Positions 6,830 through 14,676 of a stretch of DNA of 30,857 nt are shown in pieces. The notes beneath the pieces are model-generated. The model was given only the letters and a program-made list of their open reading frames with translations. It ran no database searches and was not told where the DNA came from. How positions within the stretch are numbered: the stretch's first letter is position 1; each line of letters begins with the position of its first letter. Position numbers and translations under genes: made by a program. The stretch comes from RSA11 sp965652565 (GTDB taxonomy: Bacteria > Actinomycetota > Thermoleophilia > Solirubrobacterales > 70-9): NCBI GenBank assembly GCA_965652565.1, contig CBFGWL010000030.1, positions 1 through 30,857 of the forward strand, in the 5' to 3' direction.

Positions 6830-8232
6830 GCTTCGACCCAGCGCCGTTCCCGGTAGCCGCCCGCCGCGAGCTGGCCGACGCGCAGCTGCGCGCGAACCTG
6901 CGCCGCGCGACCACCACGATCCGCAAGCGCCGCGCCGCGGTCGTCGAGGAGCGCCCCGATTGGGAGGAGCTGCGCGAGGCCGGGCGGCGCATCAAGGCCG
7001 ACGCGATCCGCCACCTCGACCGGCACCTCGAGCGGCTCGAAGAGTCGGTCGCGGCCGCGGGCGGCAAGGTGCACTGGGCGCGCGACGGCGCAGAGGCGAT
7101 CGAGATCGTCGCCCGCGTCGCCCGCGAGCACGGCAGCGACGAGGTGATCAAGGTCAAGTCGCTGGCGACCGACGAGATCGACCTCAACGAGGGCCTCGCC
7201 GAACACGGGGTCGCCGCGATCGAGACCGACCTCGCTGAGCTGATCATCCAGCTGGCCGACGATCAGTCCTCCCACATCCTCGTCCCGGCGATCCATCGCA
7301 ACCGGGCCGAGATCCGCGAGCTCTTCCGCCGCGAGCTCGGCATCGACGAGCTCACCGACGACCCGCACGAGCTCGCCGAGGCGGCGCGCAAGTACCTGCG
7401 CGGCAAGTTCCTCTCGGTGCCCGTCGCGGTGAGCGGCGCCAACTTCGCGGTCGCCGAGACGGGCACGGTCTGCGTCGTCGAGTCCGAGGGGAACGGGCGG
7501 ATGTGCGTGACGCTGCCCCGCGCGCTGGTGAGCGTCGTCGGGATCGAGAAGATCCTGCCGCGCTTCCGAGACCTCGAGGTGATGCTGCAGCTCCTGCCGC
7601 GCTCATCCACCGGCGAGCGGATGAACCCCTACACCTCGCTTTGGACCGGGGTCACGCCCGGCGACGGGCCCCAGGAGTTCCACCTCGTCCTGCTCGACAA
7701 CGGCCGCACGAACGTGCTCGCCGACTCCACCGGCCGCGACGCGCTGCATTGCATCCGCTGCTCCGCCTGCCTGAACGTCTGCCCGGTTTACGAGCGCACG
7801 GGCGGCCACGCCTACCGCTCGATCTACCCGGGGCCGATCGGCGCGATCCTCACGCCCCAGCTGCGCGGGCTCGAAGAGGCCCCCACCCTGCCCTGGGCGT
7901 CGAGCCTGTGCGGCGCCTGCTACGAGGTCTGCCCAGTGAAGATCGACATCCCCTCGCTGCTCATCCACCTGCGCGGCCGGGTGGTGCGGGAGGTCAACTC
8001 GGGCGGGCTGCCCGACCCCGAGGGCGCCGCGATGCGCGCCTTCGCCCGCATCCTCACCAGCCCGCGCCGCTACCGCGCCGCGCAGCGCGCCGGGCGCGTA
8101 GGCCAATGGCCGCTCGCGCGCCGCGGCATGATCCGCAAGCTGCCGGGTCCGCTCGCCGGCTGGACGGCGGTCCGCGACATGAAGCCGATCCCCAAGCAGA
8201 CCTTCCGCGAGTGGTGGGAGCAGCGCGGATGA
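6826..8232 (+). CDS. lutB: L-lactate utilisation Fe-S protein LutB
   Basis: This 468-residue protein has the LutB layout: an N-terminal LUD domain (about 60-290) followed by a two-cluster ferredoxin-like region. Cys309, Cys312, Cys315 and Cys319 (CIRCSACLNVCP) and Cys362, Cys365 and Cys369 (CGACYEVCP) are the cluster ligands expected for electron transfer during lactate oxidation. The C-terminal tail is basic with a tryptophan-rich end. GTG 6826 overlaps the lutA stop by 4 bp (GTGA) and is preceded by GGGGAGGAG, so the start is well supported. It is co-translated with lutA and lutC. Confidence 0.95.
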   Translation: MSFDPAPFPVAARRELADAQLRANLRRATTTIRKRRAAVVEERPDWEELREAGRRIKADAIRHLDRHLERLEESVAAAGGKVHWARDGAEAIEIVARVAREHGSDEVIKVKSLATDEIDLNEGLAEHGVAAIETDLAELIIQLADDQSSHILVPAIHRNRAEIRELFRRELGIDELTDDPHELAEAARKYLRGKFLSVPVAVSGANFAVAETGTVCVVESEGNGRMCVTLPRALVSVVGIEKILPRFRDLEVMLQLLPRSSTGERMNPYTSLWTGVTPGDGPQEFHLVLLDNGRTNVLADSTGRDALHCIRCSACLNVCPVYERTGGHAYRSIYPGPIGAILTPQLRGLEEAPTLPWASSLCGACYEVCPVKIDIPSLLIHLRGRVVREVNSGGLPDPEGAAMRAFARILTSPRRYRAAQRAGRVGQWPLARRGMIRKLPGPLAGWTAVRDMKPIPKQTFREWWEQRG

Positions 8233-8873
8233 GCGGCGCCCGCGAGGACATCTTGGCCCGCGTCCGCGCCGCACTGCGCGACGTCCCGCCCGACGAGCCC
8301 GCCGATCCCGAGCCGCCCCGCGACTACCAACTCCGCTCCCCCCGCTCGGACGAGGAGCTCGCAGACCTCTTCTGCGAGCGGGTGGCGGAGTACCAGGCGA
8401 CCGTGCGGCGCGTGGCTGCCGGGGATATAGCGGCGGCGATCAGCGACGCGCTCGCCACCCACGACGCCCGCCGGGTCGCCGTGCCGGCCAACCTGCCTGC
8501 GGACTGGCTGGCGGCGATCGGCGAGCCGGTCGCCGACGACCCGCCGCTCTCGCCGAACGAGCTCGACGCGCTGGACGGCGTGCTCACGGGCGCGGCCCTG
8601 GCGATCGCCGAGACCGGCACGATCGTGCTCGACGGCGGCGCGGAACAGGGACGCCGTGCGCTCAGCCTGGTGCCCGATCTGCACGTGTGCGTAGTGCGCG
8701 CGGAACGCATCTTCGGCACCGTCCCCGAGGCGATCGAGGCGCTCACGCCCGGCGCGCACGAGGGGCGCCCGCTGACCTTCATCTCCGGCCCATCGGCCAC
8801 CTCCGACATCGAGCTGCGCCGCGTCGAAGGCGTTCACGGGCCGCGGCGGCTCGAGGTCGTCGTCGCGGGCTGA
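8229..8873 (+). CDS. lutC: L-lactate utilisation protein LutC (LUD domain)
   Basis: This 214-residue LUD-domain protein completes the LutABC L-lactate oxidation complex. Typical features are a helical N-terminus (REDILARVRAAL), LTGAALAIAETGTIVLD in the second half, the LSLVPDLHVCVV strand and the C-terminal FISGPSATSDIE block. ATG 8229 overlaps the lutB stop by 4 bp. The motif order and the neighbouring lutA and lutB make the call firm. The next gene starts after about 130 bp with its own promoter, so lutABC is probably a separate unit, although read-through is possible since no good terminator is visible. Confidence 0.94.
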   Translation: MSGAREDILARVRAALRDVPPDEPADPEPPRDYQLRSPRSDEELADLFCERVAEYQATVRRVAAGDIAAAISDALATHDARRVAVPANLPADWLAAIGEPVADDPPLSPNELDALDGVLTGAALAIAETGTIVLDGGAEQGRRALSLVPDLHVCVVRAERIFGTVPEAIEALTPGAHEGRPLTFISGPSATSDIELRRVEGVHGPRRLEVVVAG

Positions 8874-8940
8874 CGCGCCGCTTTTTCCCGGATTTTCCAG
8901 CGGTTTGGCGAGCCTTGCCGGCTGCGCGCGGGCGGCGTCC

Positions 8941-8970
8941 TTGACCCGTTCCGCTGTGTGTGTTAATGAT
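8941..8970 (+). promoter_or_regulatory. Promoter of the rhamnose operon
   Basis: TTGACC at 8941-8946 is a good -35 box. AATGAT at 8965-8970 (18-nt spacing) or GTTAAT at 8962-8967 (15-nt spacing) can serve as the -10. Transcription would begin at about 8975-8977, inside the left arm of the inverted repeat 8973-8982, a natural position for a repressor site. Confidence 0.5.
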
Positions 8971-8972
8971 CG

Positions 8973-9016
8973 TTTCTGTTCGCTTTTTGGAGGAGAGCGT
9001 TCAAATCGAACAGAAA
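8973..9016. promoter_or_regulatory. DeoR-family operator candidate (inverted repeat)
   Basis: TTTCTGTTCG (8973-8982) and CGAACAGAAA (9007-9016) are perfect 10-bp inverted repeats separated by 24 nt. They straddle the predicted transcription start and ribosome binding site of the regulator gene. DeoR-family repressors commonly bind repeated sites rich in TTTC/GAAA. The most likely ligand-responsive binder is the adjacent DeoR-type protein, with autoregulation and control of the whole rhamnose operon; this is inferred. Confidence 0.6.
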
Positions 9017-9832
9017 AACGCATCATCTCGCCCGCTTGCTGCCGCACGTCGGGCAGACATCGCCGAAGCACTGAGACGGAGCGGATCCGTGACGGTCGCC
9101 GAGCTTGAGCAGCTCTACGGCATCTCGTCGATGACCGTGCGCCGCGATCTCGCCGAGCTCGAGCGCCAGGGCCTCGCCCGCCGCACCCACGGCGGCGCCG
9201 TCCTCCCCGACATCGCCGCCCACGAGGACTCGTTCTCGCAGCGGCTCGAAACTGCCGGCGAAGCGAAGGCGGCCCTGGCCGAGGCGGCGCTGGCGATGAT
9301 CGCGCCGCAGGAGACCGTCTTCCTCGATTCGTCGACGACCACCTACTTCCTCGCCCGCCGGATCGTCGAGGAAGGCCTCGAGCTGACCGTGATCACGAAC
9401 AGCCTCCCGGTGATGGAGCTGGTGGCGGCGGCGCCGGCGCGCGGCGTCGAGCTGATCGGCGTGGGCGGCGCGCTGCGGCGGCTGACGCGCTCCTACGTTG
9501 GCCCGCTCGCGGTCAACGCGGTGCGCGGCTACTACGCCGACCGCGTCTTCCTCAGCGTGAAGGGCGTCACCCCCGACGGCGCGCTCACCGACGCCGACTC
9601 GCTGGAGGCCGAGGTGAAGCGCGAGATGATTGCCCAGGCCGCGGAGTCCGTCCTTCTGCTCGACTCCTCGAAGCTGAGCGTGCGCGGGCTGACCGCGATC
9701 ACGCGCCTTGGCGAGGTCTCGGCCGTCCTCACCCACGGCATGGACGGCGAGCAACTCACGCAGCTGCGCGAGCACGGGACCGAGGTGCGCCCGGTCGAGC
9801 GCGAGCCCCGAGAGACCCGGAGCAAGGCATGA
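9005..9832 (+). CDS. DeoR-family transcriptional regulator of the rhamnose operon
   Basis: DeoR-type repressor with an N-terminal HTH (VTVAELEQLYGISSMTVRRD, then LARRTHGGA) and a C-terminal sugar-phosphate sensor domain with FLDSSTTTYFLA and a late LLLDSSKL. As first gene of a rhamnose operon it is probably the rhamnose regulator (RhaR-like), responding to a phosphorylated intermediate. The start is unclear. GTG 8960, ATG 8966 and TTG 8987 are in frame, but the first two overlap the probable -10 region or start of the transcript and none has a Shine-Dalgarno. The only strong one, GGAGGAG (8989-8995), is followed 9 nt later by ATC 9005, which would give a typical N-terminus; I list that start tentatively. 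The stop overlaps the ABC ATPase gene by 4 bp. Confidence 0.85.
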   Translation: MEQKNASSRPLAAARRADIAEALRRSGSVTVAELEQLYGISSMTVRRDLAELERQGLARRTHGGAVLPDIAAHEDSFSQRLETAGEAKAALAEAALAMIAPQETVFLDSSTTTYFLARRIVEEGLELTVITNSLPVMELVAAAPARGVELIGVGGALRRLTRSYVGPLAVNAVRGYYADRVFLSVKGVTPDGALTDADSLEAEVKREMIAQAAESVLLLDSSKLSVRGLTAITRLGEVSAVLTHGMDGEQLTQLREHGTEVRPVEREPRETRSKA

Positions 9833-11418
9833 GCGACGCCGTCACCCATCGCGACGCCGACGCCGCCCCTGTCATCGCGCTGCGCGGCGCGAGCAAGGCC
9901 TACGGCGCGGTGCAGGCCCTGCGCGACGTCTCGCTCGCGCTCGCCGCCGGCGAGGTGCGGGCGCTGATCGGGGAGAACGGCGCCGGGAAGTCCACCCTGG
10001 TCCGCCTGCTCGCCGGGGTGCAGCGACCCGACTCGGGCGAGGTCCTGCTCGACGGCGAGCCGGTCACCTTCCACAGCCCGCACGACGCGCGCGACGCCGG
10101 GGTCGCCGTCATCTACCAGGAGCCCACTCTCTTCCCGGACCTCTCGGTGGCCGAGAACGTGTTCATGGGCCGCCACCCCCTTCGCTCGGGGCGGCGGATC
10201 GACCGCGCGGCGCTGCGCAACGAGGTCGGCGAGCTGCTCAAGCGCCTCGGCGTTCCGCTCGATCCGGCCGACCCCGTGCGCGGCCTGTCGATCGCCGACC
10301 AGCAGATCGTCGAGATCGCCAAGGCGCTGAGCTTCGACGCCCGCGTGCTGATCATGGACGAGCCCACCGCCGCGCTGTCCGGGCACGAGGTCGAACGCCT
10401 CTTCAACGTCGTGCGCGCGCTGCGCGACCGCGGCGTCGCCGTGCTCTTCATCTCCCATCGCCTGGAGGAGGTCTTCGAGATCTGCTCGACGGTGACCGTG
10501 ATGCGCGACGGCGAGGTCGTCTGGGACGGCTCGACCGCCGACGTCACCGCCGACGATCTGGTCCGCAAGATGGTCGGCCGCGACCTCGGCGCGCTCTTCC
10601 CCAAGCAGGACGCCGAGATCGGCGAGCCCGTCCTCGAGGTTTCTCGGCTCACGCGCGAGGGCGTCTTCGTCGACGTCTCGTTCACGGTGCGCGCGGGCGA
10701 GATCGTCGCCCTCGCCGGGTTGGTCGGCTCGGGCCGCAGCGAGGTCGCGCGGGCGATCTTCGGCGTCGACCGCCCGGACGCCGGGCACGTGAGCGTCTCG
10801 GGCCGGCGCCTGCGCCCGGGCTCCCCAACCGCCGCGATGCGGGCCGGGATCGGCTTCGTGCCCGAGGACCGCCGCCAGCAGGGCCTGGTCATGGACCTCT
10901 CGATCGAACGCAACGCGACGCTCACGCGGCTCGGCGCGCTCGCCCGGCTGGGCGTGATCGGCCGCGGCGCGGAGCACCGCCTCGCCTCGGAGTGGGCGGA
11001 GCGCCTGCGGATCCGCTTCCACCGCCTCAGCGACCCCGTCGCCTTCCTCTCCGGCGGCAACCAGCAGAAGGTCGTGCTCGCGAAGTGGCTCGCCACCGAC
11101 CCCAAGGTCCTGATCGTGGACGAGCCCACGCGCGGCATCGACGTCGGCACGAAGGCCGAGGTCCACAGGCTGCTCTCCGAACTCGCCGGGCGGGGGCTCG
11201 CCGTGTTGATGATCTCCTCCGAGCTGCCGGAGGTGCTGGGGATGGCCGACCGCATCCTGGTGATGCACGAGGGGCGGCTGATCCGCGAGCTGCCCGGCCG
11301 CGGGACGAGCGAGGAAGCGGTCATGCAGGCGGCGACCGGCCGGCTCGCCGAGACCGCGATCACCGCCGACGCCGAGGGCGCCGCGGACCCGACCACGGGC
11401 GAGGAGGACTCGGAGTGA
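9829..11418 (+). CDS. rhaT: Sugar ABC transporter ATP-binding protein, rhamnose (RhaT)
   Basis: This is a double ATPase of the RbsA/XylG type (529 residues) that would energise rhamnose import. The first nucleotide-binding domain has Walker A GENGAGKST at 48-56 and LIMDEPTAALS as Walker B. The second has the usual degenerate Walker A (GLVGSGRSE), the signature LSGGNQQK and VDEPTRGIDVG. It overlaps the regulator upstream and the permease downstream by 4 bp each. The rhamnose assignment comes from the operon; the protein alone would fit any pentose/hexose importer of this family. The symbol follows the RhaSTPQ naming and is not the E. coli RhaT symporter. Confidence 0.92.
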   Translation: MSDAVTHRDADAAPVIALRGASKAYGAVQALRDVSLALAAGEVRALIGENGAGKSTLVRLLAGVQRPDSGEVLLDGEPVTFHSPHDARDAGVAVIYQEPTLFPDLSVAENVFMGRHPLRSGRRIDRAALRNEVGELLKRLGVPLDPADPVRGLSIADQQIVEIAKALSFDARVLIMDEPTAALSGHEVERLFNVVRALRDRGVAVLFISHRLEEVFEICSTVTVMRDGEVVWDGSTADVTADDLVRKMVGRDLGALFPKQDAEIGEPVLEVSRLTREGVFVDVSFTVRAGEIVALAGLVGSGRSEVARAIFGVDRPDAGHVSVSGRRLRPGSPTAAMRAGIGFVPEDRRQQGLVMDLSIERNATLTRLGALARLGVIGRGAEHRLASEWAERLRIRFHRLSDPVAFLSGGNQQKVVLAKWLATDPKVLIVDEPTRGIDVGTKAEVHRLLSELAGRGLAVLMISSELPEVLGMADRILVMHEGRLIRELPGRGTSEEAVMQAATGRLAETAITADAEGAADPTTGEEDSE

Positions 11419-12539
11419 CGCCGCCCGCCGAAGCAGTCGCCGCCCCCGCCCCCGCGGAGTCCGAGCGCTCGCGCCGCGACTTCATCAACGCGGTCGTGCG
11501 CGTGCGCGAGCTGGGCCTGATCGTCGCGCTCGCGCTGCTCGTCACGATCACCGCGATCGCCGAGCCCCGCTTCGTGGACGCGGGCTCGCTGCGGGATCTG
11601 ACGCGCAACGCGACGATCATCGCGCTGCTCGCCGTCGGCCAGACGCTGGTGCTCGTCACCCGCAACCTCGACCTCTCGGTCGGCTCGGTGGTCGGCCTCA
11701 GCGCGTTCATGGCGGGCGATGTCTTCCAGAACAACCCGGACCTGCCGATCCCGCTCGTGTTCCTGCTTGGGATCCTCCTCGGCTCCGCCGCCGGGGTGAT
11801 CAATGGGGCGCTCGTCACGTTCGGCCGGCTTCCGGCGCTCGTCGCCACGCTCGGCACCCTCTACGTCTTCCGCGGGCTCGCCTTCGTGTGGACCGGCGGC
11901 AGCCAGGTGAACGCCGAGACGCTGCCCGACGGCTTCCTCTCGATCGGCACGAGCACGATCCTCGGCGTCCCGACGATCGCCCTCTTCACGCTCGTCGCCC
12001 TGGTCATCGTCGGCTACGCGCTGCGCAACTTCCGCGCCGGGCGGGAGCTGTACGCGATCGGGTCGAACCCGCAGGCAGCGCGCTTGGCCGGCATCCGCAC
12101 CGACCGCCGCGTGATGACGGCGTTCATCGCGAGCGGCGCGCTGGCCGGGCTCGCCGGCGTGCTGTTCACCGCCCGCTACGGCACCGTGGATGCAACCGCC
12201 GGCACGGGCTATGAGCTGCAGGTGATCGCCGCCGCGGTCATCGGCGGCGTCGCGATCTTCGGCGGCTCGGGCAGCGTCTGGGGCGCGGCGCTCGGCGCCG
12301 TGCTGCTGACCACGATCACCTCGGCGCTGATCGTGCTGAAGGTGCCCGCCTTCTGGCAACAGGCCGTCGTCGGCGCGCTGCTGCTCGCCGCGATCGCCCT
12401 CGACCGCTTCATCGCGGTGCGCGTCGCCGAGCGGCTGCGCCAGCGCAGCACCCGGACGACCGCGCCGCCGGGCGGGCCCGACACACGCGCCCGCGCCGGC
12501 GATGCCGCAAGCACCCGGACGACGGGAGGGTCTTCATGA
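11415..12539 (+). CDS. rhaP: Sugar ABC transporter permease, rhamnose (RhaP)
   Basis: This membrane permease has 374 residues in the RbsC-like family, with about nine hydrophobic segments starting near residue 30 (LGLIVALALLVTITAIA). Family hallmarks are DLSVGSVVGLSA in the first third and the ATPase-contact loop around YAIGSNPQAARLAGI. The C-terminal 35 residues are hydrophilic, rich in Arg, Thr and Gly, and look disordered. GTG 11415 overlaps the rhaT stop by 4 bp; the end overlaps rhaQ by 4 bp. Substrate specificity is inferred from the operon. Confidence 0.92.
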   Translation: MTPPAEAVAAPAPAESERSRRDFINAVVRVRELGLIVALALLVTITAIAEPRFVDAGSLRDLTRNATIIALLAVGQTLVLVTRNLDLSVGSVVGLSAFMAGDVFQNNPDLPIPLVFLLGILLGSAAGVINGALVTFGRLPALVATLGTLYVFRGLAFVWTGGSQVNAETLPDGFLSIGTSTILGVPTIALFTLVALVIVGYALRNFRAGRELYAIGSNPQAARLAGIRTDRRVMTAFIASGALAGLAGVLFTARYGTVDATAGTGYELQVIAAAVIGGVAIFGGSGSVWGAALGAVLLTTITSALIVLKVPAFWQQAVVGALLLAAIALDRFIAVRVAERLRQRSTRTTAPPGGPDTRARAGDAASTRTTGGSS

Positions 12540-13594
12540 GCGCCGAGCGTGCGACCGCCACCCCCGCCCCGCGGCGCCTCAGCGAGCTCGCCCGCTGGGA
12601 GGCGCTGATCTTCCTGCTGATCGTCGGCACGATGGTGCTCGGGTCGGGGCTGTCCGAGGAGTTCCTCACCGGCGACAACTTCTCGTTCGCGTCCGCGGAC
12701 ATGGCGGAGATCGCCCTCATGGCGCTGCCGCTGACGCTGATCGTGATCACCGCGGAGATCGACCTCTCGGTCGCCTCCGTGCTCGGGCTCTCGAGCGCCC
12801 TGATGGGCGAGCTGTGGAACGCCGGCTGGCCGATCGAGGCGATCATCCCGTTCTGCCTGCTGGTCGGCGCGCTCTGCGGCGCGTTCAACGCCGTGTTGAT
12901 CACGCGCGTCGGGCTGCCGTCGCTGGCGGTGACGATCGGCACGCTCACGATGTACCGCGGCTTCGCCCTGGTGGTGCTCGGCGACGCGGCCGTCGCCGAC
13001 TTCCCCGCGTCGTACACGCAGTACGGCTTCGAGAACGTCCCCGGGACCGCGATCCCCTATCCGGTCGCGCTCTTCGGCCTGCTCGCGATCGCCTTCGCGA
13101 TCGTCCTGCACGCCACGAAGCTCGGGCGCGAGATCTACGCGATCGGCGCGAACGAAGAGGCCGCCTTCTTCTCCGGCGTACGGGTCAAGCGCATCAAGGA
13201 GATCCTGTTCGTGATCTCGGGCATCGTCGCCGCGCTCGCCGGAGTGATCATGACCCTGCGCCTCGCCAGCGCCCGGGCCGACTACGGGACGGGGTTCGAG
13301 CTCACCGTCGTCGCCGCCGTCGTCCTGGGCGGGGTGTCCATCTTCGGCGGCAAGGGGACGATCGTCGGGGTGATCCTGGCGCTCTTCCTCCTGGGCGGGA
13401 TCCGCAGCGCGCTCACCCTCGGCCAGGTCTCGCAGGAGTGGGTGACGATCGTGACCGGCGCGCTGCTGATCGCCGCGGTGCTGGGACCAAATCTTGTGCA
13501 GCGCGCCCGTGAGGCGCGAGCGCATCGCCGCGACCGCGGGAGGTCGGCGCGGAGCGGCTCATTAGAACACCGACCACGGGAGAGGTTCAAATGA
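12536..13594 (+). CDS. rhaQ: Sugar ABC transporter permease, rhamnose (RhaQ)
   Basis: This is the second permease of the importer (352 residues), related to the first: DLSVASVLGLSSAL mirrors its DLSVGSVVGLSA, and YAIGANEEAAFFSGV is the matching ATPase-contact loop. Hydrophobic segments begin at about residue 23 and continue to about 325, followed by a basic cytoplasmic tail of about 25 residues. Two different permeases forming a heterodimer is the usual arrangement for rhamnose importers of the RhaSTPQ type. It overlaps the preceding and following genes by 4 bp each (ATGA). Confidence 0.92.
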   Translation: MSAERATATPAPRRLSELARWEALIFLLIVGTMVLGSGLSEEFLTGDNFSFASADMAEIALMALPLTLIVITAEIDLSVASVLGLSSALMGELWNAGWPIEAIIPFCLLVGALCGAFNAVLITRVGLPSLAVTIGTLTMYRGFALVVLGDAAVADFPASYTQYGFENVPGTAIPYPVALFGLLAIAFAIVLHATKLGREIYAIGANEEAAFFSGVRVKRIKEILFVISGIVAALAGVIMTLRLASARADYGTGFELTVVAAVVLGGVSIFGGKGTIVGVILALFLLGGIRSALTLGQVSQEWVTIVTGALLIAAVLGPNLVQRAREARAHRRDRGRSARSGSLEHRPRERFK

Positions 13595-14676
13595 ACAAAC
13601 GAGAGAACGGGTGGTTGCGCGCCTTGTTCGCCGTCGCCCTCGTCTCCGTGTTCGCGCTCGCGTTCGCCGCGTGCGGGGAGACCAAGGACGACAACGACGG
13701 CGGCGGCGGCGCGGCTGCCGAGGGCGAGGCCGACCCGAGCGCGGAGATCCCTGAGGGGCTCGAGGTCGTCTCCATTCCCAAGCAGCTCGGCAACCCCTAC
13801 GAGGAGATCGAGCACGACGGGGTGAAGGAGTCCGTCGAGGAGCTCGGCGGCACCCATCGCTACGAGGGCCCGACGGACGCGGGCGCGTCCTCGCAGGTGC
13901 CGTTGATCAACGCCGCCGCCCAGCAGGGCGTCGACGCGCTGATCATCGCGGCGAACGACCCCAACGCCGTCTGCCCGGCGCTCGACCGCGCCTCGCAGCG
14001 TGACGTCGCGATCGTCGCGATGGACTCCGACACGGCGCCGGAGTGCCGGTCGATCTTCATCAACCAGGCGTCGTCCGAGGACATCGCCGACACGCAGATC
14101 GAGATGATCTGCGAGCAGGTCGAGAACTGCGAGGGCGAGATCGCGATCCTCTCGGCGACTCCGAACGCGACCAACCAGAACACCTGGATCGAGTTCATGG
14201 AGGAGGAGCTCGCGGAGAACGAGGAGTATTCCGGTCTCGAGCTCGTCGAGATCGCCTACGGCAACGACGACGACCAGAAGTCGTTCCAGGAGACCCAGGG
14301 GCTGCTGCAGGCCTACCCCGACCTGAAGGGCATCATCGCCCCGACCACGGTCGGCATCGCGGCCGCGGCCCGCTACATCTGCGGTTCCCCGAACGAGGGC
14401 AAGGTCGTGGTGACCGGGCTCGGCACGCCGAACCAGATGCGCCAGTTCGTCAAGTCCGGCTGCGTGCAGGAGTTCGCGCTGTGGAACCCGGCTGACGTCG
14501 GCTATCTCGCCGGCCACGCCGCAGCGAATCTCGCCGCCGGCCGCATCACTGGTGCCGAGGGCGAGACGTTCGAGGCCGGCCGCCTCGGCGACTACGAGAT
14601 CGGCGCCGACGGCGAGGTCATCCTCGGCCCGCCCACCCGGTTCAACAAGGACAACATCGATGACTTCGACTTCTGA
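13591..14676 (+). CDS. rhaS: Rhamnose-binding lipoprotein (RhaS)
   Basis: Substrate-binding protein of the ABC importer, 361 residues. The N-terminus has basic residues, a hydrophobic stretch (10-25) and lipobox AFAAC with Cys28, so the protein should be lipid-anchored on the outer face of the membrane. A Gly/Asp-rich linker (about 30-45) leads to a periplasmic-binding-protein type 1 fold, with SIPKQLGNPY at the start, DALIIAANDPNAV in the first lobe and the late GIIAPTTVGIAAAAR strand-helix. GGGAGAGG precedes the ATG. The stop lies 17 bp inside the next gene. Rhamnose specificity is inferred from context. Confidence 0.92.
   Translation: MNKRENGWLRALFAVALVSVFALAFAACGETKDDNDGGGGAAAEGEADPSAEIPEGLEVVSIPKQLGNPYEEIEHDGVKESVEELGGTHRYEGPTDAGASSQVPLINAAAQQGVDALIIAANDPNAVCPALDRASQRDVAIVAMDSDTAPECRSIFINQASSEDIADTQIEMICEQVENCEGEIAILSATPNATNQNTWIEFMEEELAENEEYSGLELVEIAYGNDDDQKSFQETQGLLQAYPDLKGIIAPTTVGIAAAARYICGSPNEGKVVVTGLGTPNQMRQFVKSGCVQEFALWNPADVGYLAGHAAANLAAGRITGAEGETFEAGRLGDYEIGADGEVILGPPTRFNKDNIDDFDF

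Noticed and set aside
8874..8940. Terminator after lutC
   Set aside because: Only a 5-bp CCGCT/AGCGG stem with a wide loop is visible; T runs are present but not placed after a stem.
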